From Ammoniphilus sp. YIM 78166 (lineage in GTDB: Bacteria; Bacillota; Bacilli; Aneurinibacillales; RAOX-1), in assembly GCF_004522215.1 (NCBI RefSeq), contig NZ_SDLR01000002.1, forward strand, positions 124,001 through 188,000: a stretch of DNA of 64,000 nt. The letters run 5' to 3'. Positions 17,248 through 24,751 of the stretch are shown one piece after another. The notes beneath the pieces were generated by a model. It did not search any database. It worked only from the letters and a program-made list of their open reading frames with translations, and was not told the origin of the DNA. How positions within the stretch are numbered: the first letter of the stretch is position 1; every line of letters starts with the position of its first letter. Both the position numbers and the translations under genes were made by a program.

Positions 17248-17937
17248 ATGATGTTACCCCATAAAGAGGACTGGGTCGTAGAAGAGCTCGTACCCATTCG
17301 GGAGAAGGTTTACCAGTACCTGAAAAATGAAATCTTATCAGGTGAATTAAAAACCGGAGAAAGATTAGTAGAACGAGAACTAGCAGATCGTTTAAAGATT
17401 AGCCGCACCCCCATTCGAGAAGCCTTGCTTCGCTTAGAATCACAGGGATTCGTAACGACCGTCCCGCGAAAGGGAGTCATTGTTTCCCAAATCTCTCGCG
17501 AGCAAGTGCTTGAGGTCTTCTCCATTTTGTCAGCATTGGAAGTGATGGCTGTACAGTTAGCAACTGAAAGGCTCGATGAGGCTACTTTACAAGAACTAGA
17601 TCAATTGATAGCTGAGACGGATCGTTTAACGGAGCGTGAAGAAGATCAAGAGATCTCTCAGTTCCACATACGAACAAATGATTTTTTGTATAGGGCAGCT
17701 AAGAGCCCGCGATTGCACGATATGCTAAAGGATCTCGTGGATTATATACGAGCTTTTGCCCATATCGGTTATGAGGTGCCGGGACGTATGCAGCAGGCCT
17801 TAAAAGAGCACAAGGACATCTTACTAGCGGTAAGAGCGGGTCAGGCTGAACTAGCGATGAAACTGACCAGAGATCATATTGAATACTCACGAAACGCCTA
17901 TATTCATACCATTGATTCCATTAAGAAAAACAAATAG
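17248..17937 (+). CDS. GntR-family regulator (FadR/FCD subfamily), copy 1
   Basis: A 229-residue repressor-type protein with an N-terminal winged helix (residues 12-78; ISRTPIREALLRLESQGF is the recognition part) and a C-terminal FCD helical domain (85-220) that binds the effector, often a carboxylate with a metal ion. GGAGAGAGGAGG precedes the ATG at 17248. It is embedded in the HDO operon between the chrA pair and the ferredoxin, so it would control its own synthesis through operators C and D. It is a close paralogue of the second GntR gene at 18756: both begin with EDW and share the PIREAL...RLES helix. Either or both may bind the five operators. Confidence 0.92.
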   Translation: MMLPHKEDWVVEELVPIREKVYQYLKNEILSGELKTGERLVERELADRLKISRTPIREALLRLESQGFVTTVPRKGVIVSQISREQVLEVFSILSALEVMAVQLATERLDEATLQELDQLIAETDRLTEREEDQEISQFHIRTNDFLYRAAKSPRLHDMLKDLVDYIRAFAHIGYEVPGRMQQALKEHKDILLAVRAGQAELAMKLTRDHIEYSRNAYIHTIDSIKKNK

Positions 17938-17949
17938 GGAGGGACCATT

Positions 17950-18288
17950 ATGGCAAAGATCGAATTTCAAACTTCAGGTAAAGTGGTTCAATTTGAGGAT
18001 GGAGTAGAAACCAACTTGTTGGCAACTGCCATCCGTAACAACGCAGAACTTCCTTACAAATGTGGAGGAGGATTGTGCGGAACTTGCAAGATTCATGTGG
18101 AGGACGGGGCAGAGAACATGACCAAAATCCGTAAGCATGAAACGCATCGTTTAACAGAAGAGCAATTAGCCCAAGGCTACCGCCTCGCTTGCATGAGCTT
18201 TGCGACTGGTGATGTAAAGGTCACTTGGGATGGCAATGTAAAGGTGAAAGAAAATGCGAAGCTTAAAGCGCATTGGGAGTCTAAATAG
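17950..18288 (+). CDS. Plant-type [2Fe-2S] ferredoxin
   Basis: A 112-residue soluble electron carrier. Cluster ligands C38, C43 and C46 are in the KCGGGLCGTC motif (C-x4-C-x2-C), and C81 in RLACMS. It has no reductase domain, so an unlinked NAD(P)H:ferredoxin reductase must reduce it. Such ferredoxins serve oxygenases and desaturases. As the last gene of the operon led by the HDO, it is the obvious candidate for giving electrons to the diiron centre. AGGGAGGG precedes the ATG, 12 bp after GntR. The C-terminal tail after residue 95 is Lys-rich and unusual in length. The partner assignment is inference from gene order. Confidence 0.93.
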   Translation: MAKIEFQTSGKVVQFEDGVETNLLATAIRNNAELPYKCGGGLCGTCKIHVEDGAENMTKIRKHETHRLTEEQLAQGYRLACMSFATGDVKVTWDGNVKVKENAKLKAHWESK

Positions 18289-18295
18289 AGATGAC

Positions 18296-18331
18296 AAGAA
18301 GATGTGTCCGTGGGGACCATCTTCTTTTTTT
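18296..18331 (+). terminator. Terminator of the HDO operon
   Basis: AAGAAGATG ... CATCTTCTT with an inner GTCC/GGAC pairing, followed by T7. Confidence 0.85.
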
Positions 18332-18417
18332 ATGGTCCGGGACCTCGTTCCTCTTCGATGGGTCGGATGCTCACGAAACCAAGTAACTTGCTCTCATACC
18401 GGTAATGATTCCAAGTA

Positions 18418-18516
18418 GGCCCGCCCAATCCGGTTCGGCCCACCCAATTCCGGTGGTGGAACGCCCAAATCGAGTACCCAAGCGCCCGAAAAGTGGGTTG
18501 GCCCGCCCAATCCGGT
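18418..18516. repeat. Three copies of a 17-18-nt GC-rich repeat
   Basis: GGCCCGCCCAATCCGGT at 18418-18434 and 18500-18516 (identical), and GGCCCACCCAATTCCGGT at 18437-18454 (two differences). Between them are further CGCCCAA-type words. Spacing is irregular (19 and 63 bp). Confidence 0.7.
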
Positions 18517-18610
18517 AATTCCCGCCATGGAGCTCGTGATCTTCGATTGGCTAGAAGCGAAGAGGCGTCTTTTCTTGTGCATTTGGCTAGGATAAGAATG
18601 GGTAGTCACA

Positions 18611-18631
18611 CATGGTATATCAAACACCATA
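18611..18631 (+). promoter_or_regulatory. Operator E, upstream of the second GntR gene
   Basis: CATGGTAT-ATCAA-ACACCATA, the most diverged of the five operators, 124 bp before the TTG start. It suggests auto- or cross-regulation. Confidence 0.5.
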
Positions 18632-18755
18632 TAATGGTAGAAACTCAATTGAGATTATGATATATATATAATTAACTTTCTCTTACACAATATATCAAGT
18701 ACAATTTGATTAAATCATTTTGAGTGGCTTTACATGAGGATAGGGGGTACAAGCG

Positions 18756-19445
18756 TTGGCAGAGTTCGGTTCGGAAGACTGGAATGCGGAGATCGTCCCC
18801 ATAAGGGATAAAGTCTTTGAATACATTAAAAATGCCATATTAAGAGGGGAATTTAAATCCGGGGAAAGAATTGTGGAGAGGGATCTTGCAGAAAAGCTGA
18901 ATATCAGCCGCACTCCAATCCGGGAGGCGCTGTTTCGTCTGGAGTCCGTAGGTTTCGTCAAAACTATGCCGAGAAAAGGCGTGGTGGTCTCTAAGATGAC
19001 GACTGAGGAGATCATCGAGGTCTTCACGATACTCTCAAGCTTAGAAAGCTTAGCGGTTAGATTAGCCGCAGAGAAGTTAAACGATGAGCATGAAACAGCG
19101 CTCACCGATTTGATTCAAAGGATAAATGAGGAGCTCGCCGGGAACCTGACGGAAAAAGATTACTCCCAGTTCCACTTAGAAATGAGGGACATTATACATC
19201 AGGCTGCGCAAAGTCCAAGGCTATATGAGATTCTTACTAGCCAGGTTGAGTATATTCGGGCCTTTGCCTTCGTTTCGCATGAAACCGTGGAGCGTCGGAG
19301 ACAAGCGTTCGAGGAGCATCGAGACATTGCGGTAGCCATCGTAAAGCGTGACGTGAAGCAGGCGGAGCAGCTTGCTCAGCTCCATATCGAAAACTCCAAG
19401 CAGTCTTATTTAGAATCGCTGGAGAAAATGATGGGAAGCACCTAG
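18756..19445 (+). CDS. GntR-family regulator (FadR/FCD subfamily), copy 2
   Basis: A 229-residue paralogue of the GntR at 17248, same length and domain plan: winged helix at 12-78 (ISRTPIREALFRLES) and an FCD domain from about 85. The two agree along the whole chain, with the recognition helix nearly unchanged, so they probably bind the same DNA but may differ in effector. The start is TTG with GAGGATAGGGGG upstream; no in-frame ATG is better placed. It is transcribed alone, from a region carrying operator E, and ends in its own terminator. It is the right-hand end of the island; ygaB follows. Confidence 0.9.
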   Translation: MAEFGSEDWNAEIVPIRDKVFEYIKNAILRGEFKSGERIVERDLAEKLNISRTPIREALFRLESVGFVKTMPRKGVVVSKMTTEEIIEVFTILSSLESLAVRLAAEKLNDEHETALTDLIQRINEELAGNLTEKDYSQFHLEMRDIIHQAAQSPRLYEILTSQVEYIRAFAFVSHETVERRRQAFEEHRDIAVAIVKRDVKQAEQLAQLHIENSKQSYLESLEKMMGST

Positions 19446-19479
19446 AAATCGTATGTAAACCATACGATTTCTTTTTTTT
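19445..19479 (+). terminator. Terminator after the second GntR gene
   Basis: GAAATCGTATG-TAAAC-CATACGATTTC, perfect 11-bp stem, followed by T8. Confidence 0.9.
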
Positions 19480-19561
19480 CGACAAAACTACCTAAGGTTA
19501 AAATGGAAGGATGTGGTTTATAATGGTATTATAAGAAAATTCAAACAAGGAGGCTGCGGAC

Positions 19562-19831
19562 ATGCTGGATTTTGAAGCGTGGTTGTCATGGCAAGCAGAG
19601 GTTACAGATGCCATTGATAGGGAAGAAATGGAGTTAAGAACGTATAAAACCATGGAAAAATTACTGCTTGTCCGCCGAGATCGTGCTGAACAGATGGAGC
19701 GAGTCATGGAGCTGCAAGAAATAGAAACTCAGCTTTTTCAGGTGAGGATGATGCAAAAGTTGAAAGCGCTGTTAATCAAGCGTTGGCAGACGGAGTTTCA
19801 TCAGACTGCACGAACCTTGTTTAGTTCATAA
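19562..19831 (+). CDS. Small helical protein in the YgaB position
   Basis: An 89-residue, highly charged protein predicted to be almost wholly helical and probably coiled-coil (heptad-like Leu/Met/Arg spacing through residues 15-75). AAGGAGG lies before the ATG. It occupies the place of B. subtilis ygaB, upstream of ygaC and ygaD, and has similar size and composition, so I call it YgaB-like mainly on synteny. No function is known. It has its own terminator. Confidence 0.65.
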   Translation: MLDFEAWLSWQAEVTDAIDREEMELRTYKTMEKLLLVRRDRAEQMERVMELQEIETQLFQVRMMQKLKALLIKRWQTEFHQTARTLFSS

Positions 19832-19845
19832 TCGTAAAGGATGGG

Positions 19846-19870
19846 AGAGGGGGCTAACGCCCTCTTTTTT
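19846..19870 (+). terminator. Terminator after the YgaB-like gene
   Basis: AGAGGGGGC-TAAC-GCCCTCT with G-U pairs, followed by T6. Confidence 0.75.
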
Positions 19871-19997
19871 CAGCCTCTTACGGATGTGGATGTCAAGAAT
19901 TTCAAAATATGCTTACATTTATGCTCAAGGAAGCAGACAATAGGTGATCAATAGTGTAAAATAAGAGAAGATCAAACGGATAGGGAGGCCCACAGCT

Positions 19998-20417
19998 GTG
20001 AGGATCAGATCTTTTCGGTTAGGAGATTATATAGCGATCACTACGATTTGGAGAGAGACAGGCTTAGAGAAGAAAGAAGCTGAATCGATGGACGACCTAG
20101 CCAAACAGTTGGCTTGGGACAGTGAACTCGTACTCGTAGCGGAAGCTGAGGAGCGGGTGATCGGCGTTATTGTTGGGACATTGGATGGTACCAGAGGTTA
20201 TTTTTATCGCTTAGCAGTTGACCCTAGCTATCAGGGGCATGGTGTTGGCAAGGAGCTAGTTAAGGCGCTAGAAAAACGCTTAAAGCAAAGAGGGGCCAAA
20301 CGTGTTATCATCATGGTTAACCAAAACAACAAGACGGTGATCCCTTTTTACAATAGTCTAGGATACGAGGTTCAGGAGTATATCACATTATCGAAGAGCC
20401 TTTCATCTAACTCATAA
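19998..20417 (+). CDS. GNAT-family N-acetyltransferase
   Basis: A 139-residue acetyltransferase with the acetyl-CoA motif A in VDPSYQGHGVGKELVKALE (near 75-93) and the late N-F/Y-x-x-x-G-Y segment (VIPFYNSLGYEV). It resembles the RimI/YpeA type that acetylates protein N-termini or small amines, but the substrate is unknown. The start is GTG with GGGAGG nine bases upstream. It is followed 18 bp later by the DUF402 gene, so the two are likely co-transcribed. This gene is not part of the B. subtilis ygaB-ygaC-ygaD order. Confidence 0.85.
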   Translation: MRIRSFRLGDYIAITTIWRETGLEKKEAESMDDLAKQLAWDSELVLVAEAEERVIGVIVGTLDGTRGYFYRLAVDPSYQGHGVGKELVKALEKRLKQRGAKRVIIMVNQNNKTVIPFYNSLGYEVQEYITLSKSLSSNS

Positions 20418-20435
20418 TCGTGAAAGGAGAGAACA

Positions 20436-20963
20436 ATGGCTTCCCCGGGAACTTATATCAGAGTAGAGAGCTATAAGCATGACAAGTCATTCCATAGAGC
20501 ATGGGACAAGACCATGGTTCTTCACGTTAGCGATTCGGTGCTGATTGGTGCGAATGATAATGTAAGAGTAACGGAAGCTGACGGCAGGGAGTGGCGCACA
20601 AGAGAACCTGCTATTTGTACATTCGGTCGAGGACAATGGTTTAATACCATTGCGATGCTGCGCGATGACGGAATTTACTACTATTGTAATATTGGCTCGC
20701 CCTTTTCCTTGAAACAAGACGTTCTATCCTACATCGATTACGATCTGGATGTAAAGGTGTTTCCCGATATGTCCTACGTGATTTTGGACAAGGAGGAACT
20801 AGCTGTACATAGCAGGCTGATGCAGTATCCTCCAGAGGTCATGGCACAGGTCAATAGGGCAGCCCAAGAAGTGGTGATGTGGCTCCAGGAGAAGCGTGGA
20901 GCTTTTCACCCCGGATTCGTGGAGCGTTGGTATGAGCGTTTCCTAACATTGCAAAATAAATGA
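20436..20963 (+). CDS. ygaC: DUF402 nucleoside tri/diphosphatase family (YgaC-like)
   Basis: A 175-residue DUF402 protein. Characterised staphylococcal relatives hydrolyse nucleoside tri- and diphosphates with a divalent metal. The acidic cluster YIDYDLDVKVFPD (near 101-113) and the following Asp/Glu-rich helix (ILDKEEL) correspond to the family metal site. A start at ATG 20436 is supported by AAAGGAGAG. It precedes the ABC transporter gene ygaD as in B. subtilis. Confidence 0.85.
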   Translation: MASPGTYIRVESYKHDKSFHRAWDKTMVLHVSDSVLIGANDNVRVTEADGREWRTREPAICTFGRGQWFNTIAMLRDDGIYYYCNIGSPFSLKQDVLSYIDYDLDVKVFPDMSYVILDKEELAVHSRLMQYPPEVMAQVNRAAQEVVMWLQEKRGAFHPGFVERWYERFLTLQNK

Positions 20964-20965
20964 GG

Positions 20966-20996
20966 CTCCTTTCGCATTATGCAAGGGGGTTTTTTC
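20966..20996 (+). terminator. Terminator after ygaC
   Basis: CTCCTTTCGC-ATTAT-GCAAGGGGG with one bulge and G-U pairs, followed by T6. Confidence 0.55.
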
Positions 20997-21057
20997 ATTT
21001 TTCCCGTTTTTTAGCGTAAGAATATAACCAAAGATAGAAAAGCGAAGGGACGAGCGC

Positions 21058-22815
21058 ATGGACAGTATAAAAAGATACTTTGAGTTTGTGAGACCTTATT
21101 GGAAACTGATCGCTATAACTATTGTAATAGGCTTGCTTAAATTTGGGATTCCTTTAGCCCTCCCGCTCGTAATTAAATATGTCATCGATGATCTCTTGCT
21201 CACTGATTTAGCACCTGAAGTTAAGCTGGAGAGATTGTTCTGGATCATGGGAATCACGTTTATTGTGTTTACCATTGTTCGTTACCCGATTGAATATTAT
21301 AGGCAATACTATGCCCAGTTGTCAGCCAACCAGATCCTTTATGATATTCGTGACCGTCTGTTTTCCCACCTCCAGAAACTTTCGCTAAGATACTATCAAA
21401 ATACGAAGGCTGGAGAGGTAATATCGCGGGTCATTAATGATGTAGAACAAACAAAGAATTTCATCATGACGGGCTTGATGAATATTTGGCTAGACCTAGC
21501 CACTCTTTTTATCGCAATTGCTATCATGTTTACGATGGATCCAGGCTTAACCCTTGTTGCCATATCGGTTTTACCCCTTTATGGATTTTCCATTAAGTAC
21601 TTTTATAAGAAATTAAAGCATTTAACTAAGGTTCGTTCCCAAGCCTTAGCTGAGCTTCAAGGCCATCTTCATGAGCGAGTGCAGGGAATTGCCGTGGTGA
21701 AGGGATTTGCGCTTGAGGATCATGAACAAAAGCACTTTGAAAAACGGAACCAGCGTTTTCTGGATAAAGCCGTTGATCATACGGTATGGAATGCCAAGAC
21801 CTTTGCTGTAACGAACTCGATCACCGATATTGCGCCATTACTCGTTATCACGTACGCAGCTTACCAGGTAGTACAGGAAGATTTGACAGTAGGGGCACTT
21901 ATTGCTTTTTATGCCTACATGGATCGCTTATACAGTCCTTTGCGGAGGCTGGTAAACTCCTCCACGACACTTACACAATCGATTGCCTCAATGGATCGCA
22001 TGTTTGAACTAATGGATGAAAAATACGATATTCGAGATAAACAAGGAGCTGTGGAGCTGCAGGAGGTTCGAGGCAGGGTTGTCTTCGATCAAGTATCCTT
22101 TCGCTATCGCGATACCGGAGAAGAGGTGCTTCGCGGCGTAGACTTGGTTGTAGAGGAAGGGCAAACGATCGCCCTGGTCGGTATGAGTGGAGGAGGAAAG
22201 TCATCCCTGATCAGCCTTATTCCACGTTTTTACGATGTGTCTGAAGGGGCTGTCTACCTAGATGGTTATGATATCCGCGATGTCACGATGAAAAGCTTAA
22301 GAAACCAGATTGGGATGGTTCTACAGGACAATATTTTGTTCAGTGATTCGATACGGGAAAACATCTTAATGGGGAACCCAGACGCCACAGAGGAAGATGT
22401 TATTCTTGCAGCGAAGGCAGCGAATGCCCATGACTTTATCATGGAGCTGCCAGAGGGATATGATACGGAAATCGGAGAGCGAGGGGTGAAGCTATCTGGT
22501 GGACAGAAGCAGCGAGTGGCTATTGCGAGGGTGTTTCTAAAAGACCCTAGGATCCTTATTTTAGATGAAGCCACCTCGGCCCTTGACTTGGAATCTGAGC
22601 AGCTGATCCAGCACTCTCTGGAGCGGTTGGCGAAGGATCGGACGACGTTTATTGTGGCGCATCGCCTATCCACGATTACTCACGCGGATAAGATTGTTCT
22701 GATCTCGGATGGAAGGATTTTAGAAACAGGTACTCATCAAGAATTAATGAATGCCCAGGGTGCTTATTATAAGTTATATACCGTACAGCATTTGGATCAT
22801 CCCGTGGCGGAATGA
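21058..22815 (+). CDS. ygaD: ABC exporter, fused membrane and ATPase half-transporter (YgaD type)
   Basis: A 585-residue half-transporter that should work as a homodimer (MsbA/BmrA/LmrA architecture). Six membrane segments lie in residues 1-320. The ATPase has Walker A GMSGGGKSS at about 375-383, signature LSGGQKQR near 480, Walker B ILILDEATSALD near 500 and the H-loop His in IVAHRL. Substrates of this group are lipids or drugs; none can be assigned here. The ATG at 21058 lies after AAGGGACGAG, a modest site. It follows ygaC as in B. subtilis and ends in a shared bidirectional terminator. Confidence 0.93.
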   Translation: MDSIKRYFEFVRPYWKLIAITIVIGLLKFGIPLALPLVIKYVIDDLLLTDLAPEVKLERLFWIMGITFIVFTIVRYPIEYYRQYYAQLSANQILYDIRDRLFSHLQKLSLRYYQNTKAGEVISRVINDVEQTKNFIMTGLMNIWLDLATLFIAIAIMFTMDPGLTLVAISVLPLYGFSIKYFYKKLKHLTKVRSQALAELQGHLHERVQGIAVVKGFALEDHEQKHFEKRNQRFLDKAVDHTVWNAKTFAVTNSITDIAPLLVITYAAYQVVQEDLTVGALIAFYAYMDRLYSPLRRLVNSSTTLTQSIASMDRMFELMDEKYDIRDKQGAVELQEVRGRVVFDQVSFRYRDTGEEVLRGVDLVVEEGQTIALVGMSGGGKSSLISLIPRFYDVSEGAVYLDGYDIRDVTMKSLRNQIGMVLQDNILFSDSIRENILMGNPDATEEDVILAAKAANAHDFIMELPEGYDTEIGERGVKLSGGQKQRVAIARVFLKDPRILILDEATSALDLESEQLIQHSLERLAKDRTTFIVAHRLSTITHADKIVLISDGRILETGTHQELMNAQGAYYKLYTVQHLDHPVAE

Positions 22816-22854
22816 AAAAAGAAAGTCTCGCATAGGTCGAGACTTTCTTTTTTT
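22815..22854. terminator. Bidirectional terminator between ygaD and mtnD
   Basis: A6-GAAAGTCTCG-N7-CGAGACTTTC-T7, perfect 10-bp stem with a U tract on both strands; it serves both convergent operons. Confidence 0.92.
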
Positions 22855-22859
22855 GTGGC

Positions 22860-23399
22860 TTATTTATTAAATTCCGGGTCATTAAACGGATTGGCAACCC
22901 AACCTGCAGGTTCGATGAACAGTCTGACTGCCACAACCTGGCGGTCTTCCATAAGAGTAAAGAAGTGTGGCTGGTTTTCCGGAACGGAAATCACATCTCC
23001 GGCTTCGAGCTCTACATCAAAGTAACCGGTGTCTCCCTGTCCTTTGATAATGAATATCCCATGCCCAGCGGTGATCGCGCGAACCTCGTCTTCGGTGTGA
23101 GTGTGAACTTGTTCAAACTTTTTAAGCAACTCCTCTAGGTTGGGAGTGGATTCCGAAAGAGCTACAACATCCCAATTTACATATCCCCGGCGCTCTGCAA
23201 GAGATTTAATATCGTCTTCATAGGCTTTGAGTGTTAAAGTCTTTTCTTCGTCCGTTAAGTTCGTTCTGCCTTGTAATTCAGCAGGAAGCTTGGATGTGTC
23301 CCAGTGCTCGTAGAGAACCCCTTGAGATTCTAAGAATGCTCCAACCTTTTCGTTTCCTTCAATGCGTTCCCCTGTTTTTCTTAAGACGATCGATGCCAT
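22860..23399 (-). CDS. mtnD: Acireductone dioxygenase
   Basis: A 179-residue cupin enzyme of methionine salvage that cleaves acireductone with O2 to the 2-keto acid precursor of methionine and formate (Fe form), or off-pathway products (Ni form). Metal ligands are visible in VHTHTEDEVRAI (two His and Glu near 97-103) and the later NQPHFF His. Start ATG 23399 after AAAGGGAGG. It is the last gene of the mtnWXBD operon, 15 bp after mtnB. Confidence 0.95.
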   Translation of the reverse strand: MASIVLRKTGERIEGNEKVGAFLESQGVLYEHWDTSKLPAELQGRTNLTDEEKTLTLKAYEDDIKSLAERRGYVNWDVVALSESTPNLEELLKKFEQVHTHTEDEVRAITAGHGIFIIKGQGDTGYFDVELEAGDVISVPENQPHFFTLMEDRQVVAVRLFIEPAGWVANPFNDPEFNK

Positions 23400-23414
23400 G
23401 GTTATTTCCTCCCT

Positions 23415-24077
23415 TTAGTTGGTGTATAATTTTTGATTCACAAGCGATCTAGCTTGCAGCAGTCTCAAGTGATATTCAAATAAGAATTCAAAAGCTTCAA
23501 CATGTCGCTTGGTCTCAAAGTCATTCCCGCCCCAAGCATAAATGCCATGATTGCGAATCAACACACCTGGAATGCGCGGGTTTAGCACTTTTTCTATTTC
23601 CTTGGCGAGTTTGGGGATATCGGCGTAATTCTCAACGATAGGGATTTGAATTACGGCTCCCTCTTCCCATATATCAAGCCCTTTAATTAATTCTTGATTT
23701 CCGATTTCAAAGTAGCCTTGGTTGCCATAAAGCTCCGAAACCACATTATTGGCTATGGTATGGACATGGAAAACCGCTCCAGCCTTAGGGATATTGCGAT
23801 AGATGACGGAGTGCACCAGGGTCTCCGCTGAAGGCTTCAAATTGGTCTTCTCGACGGGCAAGGCATCCGCATCGACAAACAGATAATCCTCAGGTGTTAT
23901 TTTGGTTTTATCCTTCCCGCTGGCTGTTACAGCAAAAACGATGGGATCCTGGTTGGACTTAATAGAGAGATTCCCGCTAGTACCGGGAAACCAACCCCGG
24001 TTGGCAAAGTTCTGCTTGACCTCATTAAGCTTTAAGATGATGTCTTGTCTTTGTTCTGCATGAATGGAGAAGTTCAT
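23415..24077 (-). CDS. mtnB: Methylthioribulose-1-phosphate dehydratase
   Basis: A 220-residue class II aldolase-fold, Zn-dependent enzyme that dehydrates MTRu-1-P to 2,3-diketo-5-methylthiopentyl-1-phosphate. The zinc His pair is in VFHVHTIAN (near 106-114), with a third His in IRNHGIYAWG near 183. The ATG at 24077 is placed two bases after the mtnX stop and has AAAAGGAGGGGTG upstream; the longer frame to 24179 runs inside mtnX and is rejected. Confidence 0.93.
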   Translation of the reverse strand: MNFSIHAEQRQDIILKLNEVKQNFANRGWFPGTSGNLSIKSNQDPIVFAVTASGKDKTKITPEDYLFVDADALPVEKTNLKPSAETLVHSVIYRNIPKAGAVFHVHTIANNVVSELYGNQGYFEIGNQELIKGLDIWEEGAVIQIPIVENYADIPKLAKEIEKVLNPRIPGVLIRNHGIYAWGGNDFETKRHVEAFEFLFEYHLRLLQARSLVNQKLYTN

Positions 24078-24079
24078 GC

Positions 24080-24751
24080 TCACCCCTCCTTTTGAATATT
24101 CAACTGTAAATTTTTTAAGATATCTATGACTTCGTGGAAAGTATGGAAGGAAGAGTGGGGGAGACCCATTTCCTCGCACTTTTCTTTTAAGAAAGATCGA
24201 GCAATCGTATAATCGGCAATTTTGGCCCCGGCAAGATCCGTGATGCTGTCTCCGATGACGACCTTATAGTACTCGTCGGAGGGATAGGAGCGGATAATAC
24301 TCGTCTTACACATCCCGCAGTCGACATCGCAATGCTGATCGCAGGCATGTGGCCAGGTGATTTTGATCATCTCGTCCTCAAACTCTGCGCTATTACAGTA
24401 AATTTGTTTAGAGAGACCAAAGGGTTCTAGCTTCGGGTAAACGAAAAAGTCAATTCCACCGCTTGTAATAAGCAATTGGATGCCTTGTTCTCTTGTGTAT
24501 TCAACGAATTCCCCGAATCCATCTCGAATTTGAGCGACGTCTACAACGAATTTAATAATATTTTCTTTTTCATAGCTCGGTATAAGGGAAAACAGTTCAC
24601 CGACGCCTGTTCGAATGGTTTTTTTCTGAGCTAAAATATCTTGTACAATCGATTCCCAGCCGGCTGGAGCGAAATGCTTCATGATGTCTACAATGTTGTC
24701 TTTTTCCGTAATGGTCCCGTCAAAATCGCAGAACAGGATGAGTTTCTTCAT
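24080..24751 (-). CDS. mtnX: 2-hydroxy-3-keto-5-methylthiopentenyl-1-phosphate phosphatase
   Basis: A 223-residue HAD-family phosphatase in methionine salvage, acting after the MtnW enolase to give acireductone. The nucleophile motif FCDFDGTITEKD is at residues 7-18, the second motif TSGG near 94 and the GDSITDLAGA motif near 175. Its ATG overlaps the mtnW stop (ATGA), so translation is coupled. The MtnW/MtnX pair replaces the single MtnC of other bacteria, as in B. subtilis. Confidence 0.93.
   Translation of the reverse strand: MKKLILFCDFDGTITEKDNIVDIMKHFAPAGWESIVQDILAQKKTIRTGVGELFSLIPSYEKENIIKFVVDVAQIRDGFGEFVEYTREQGIQLLITSGGIDFFVYPKLEPFGLSKQIYCNSAEFEDEMIKITWPHACDQHCDVDCGMCKTSIIRSYPSDEYYKVVIGDSITDLAGAKIADYTIARSFLKEKCEEMGLPHSSFHTFHEVIDILKNLQLNIQKEG

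Larger units (their letters stand above)
18332..18755. other. Gene-free 424-bp region: GC-rich repeats, then an AT-rich GntR2 promoter region
   Basis: The left half is unusually GC-rich and carries a three-copy repeat (listed separately). The right half is AT-rich, holds operator E, and contains short TATATA tracts just before the second GntR gene. No convincing ORF was found on either strand; the open minus-strand frame 18394-18648 lies in the repeats and lacks a credible start site. Confidence 0.6.

Noticed and set aside
18418..18516. CRISPR array
   Set aside because: Only three short copies with irregular spacing (19 and 63 bp), no leader or cas genes.
6913..19445. Mobile element or prophage island
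   Set aside because: No integrase, transposase, att-like direct repeats or tRNA at either edge.
19518..19534. PerR box upstream of the YgaB-like gene (TTATAAT-GGT-ATTATAA)
   Set aside because: The arms match, but the spacer is three bases instead of one; a chance AT palindrome overlapping a -10 element is as likely.
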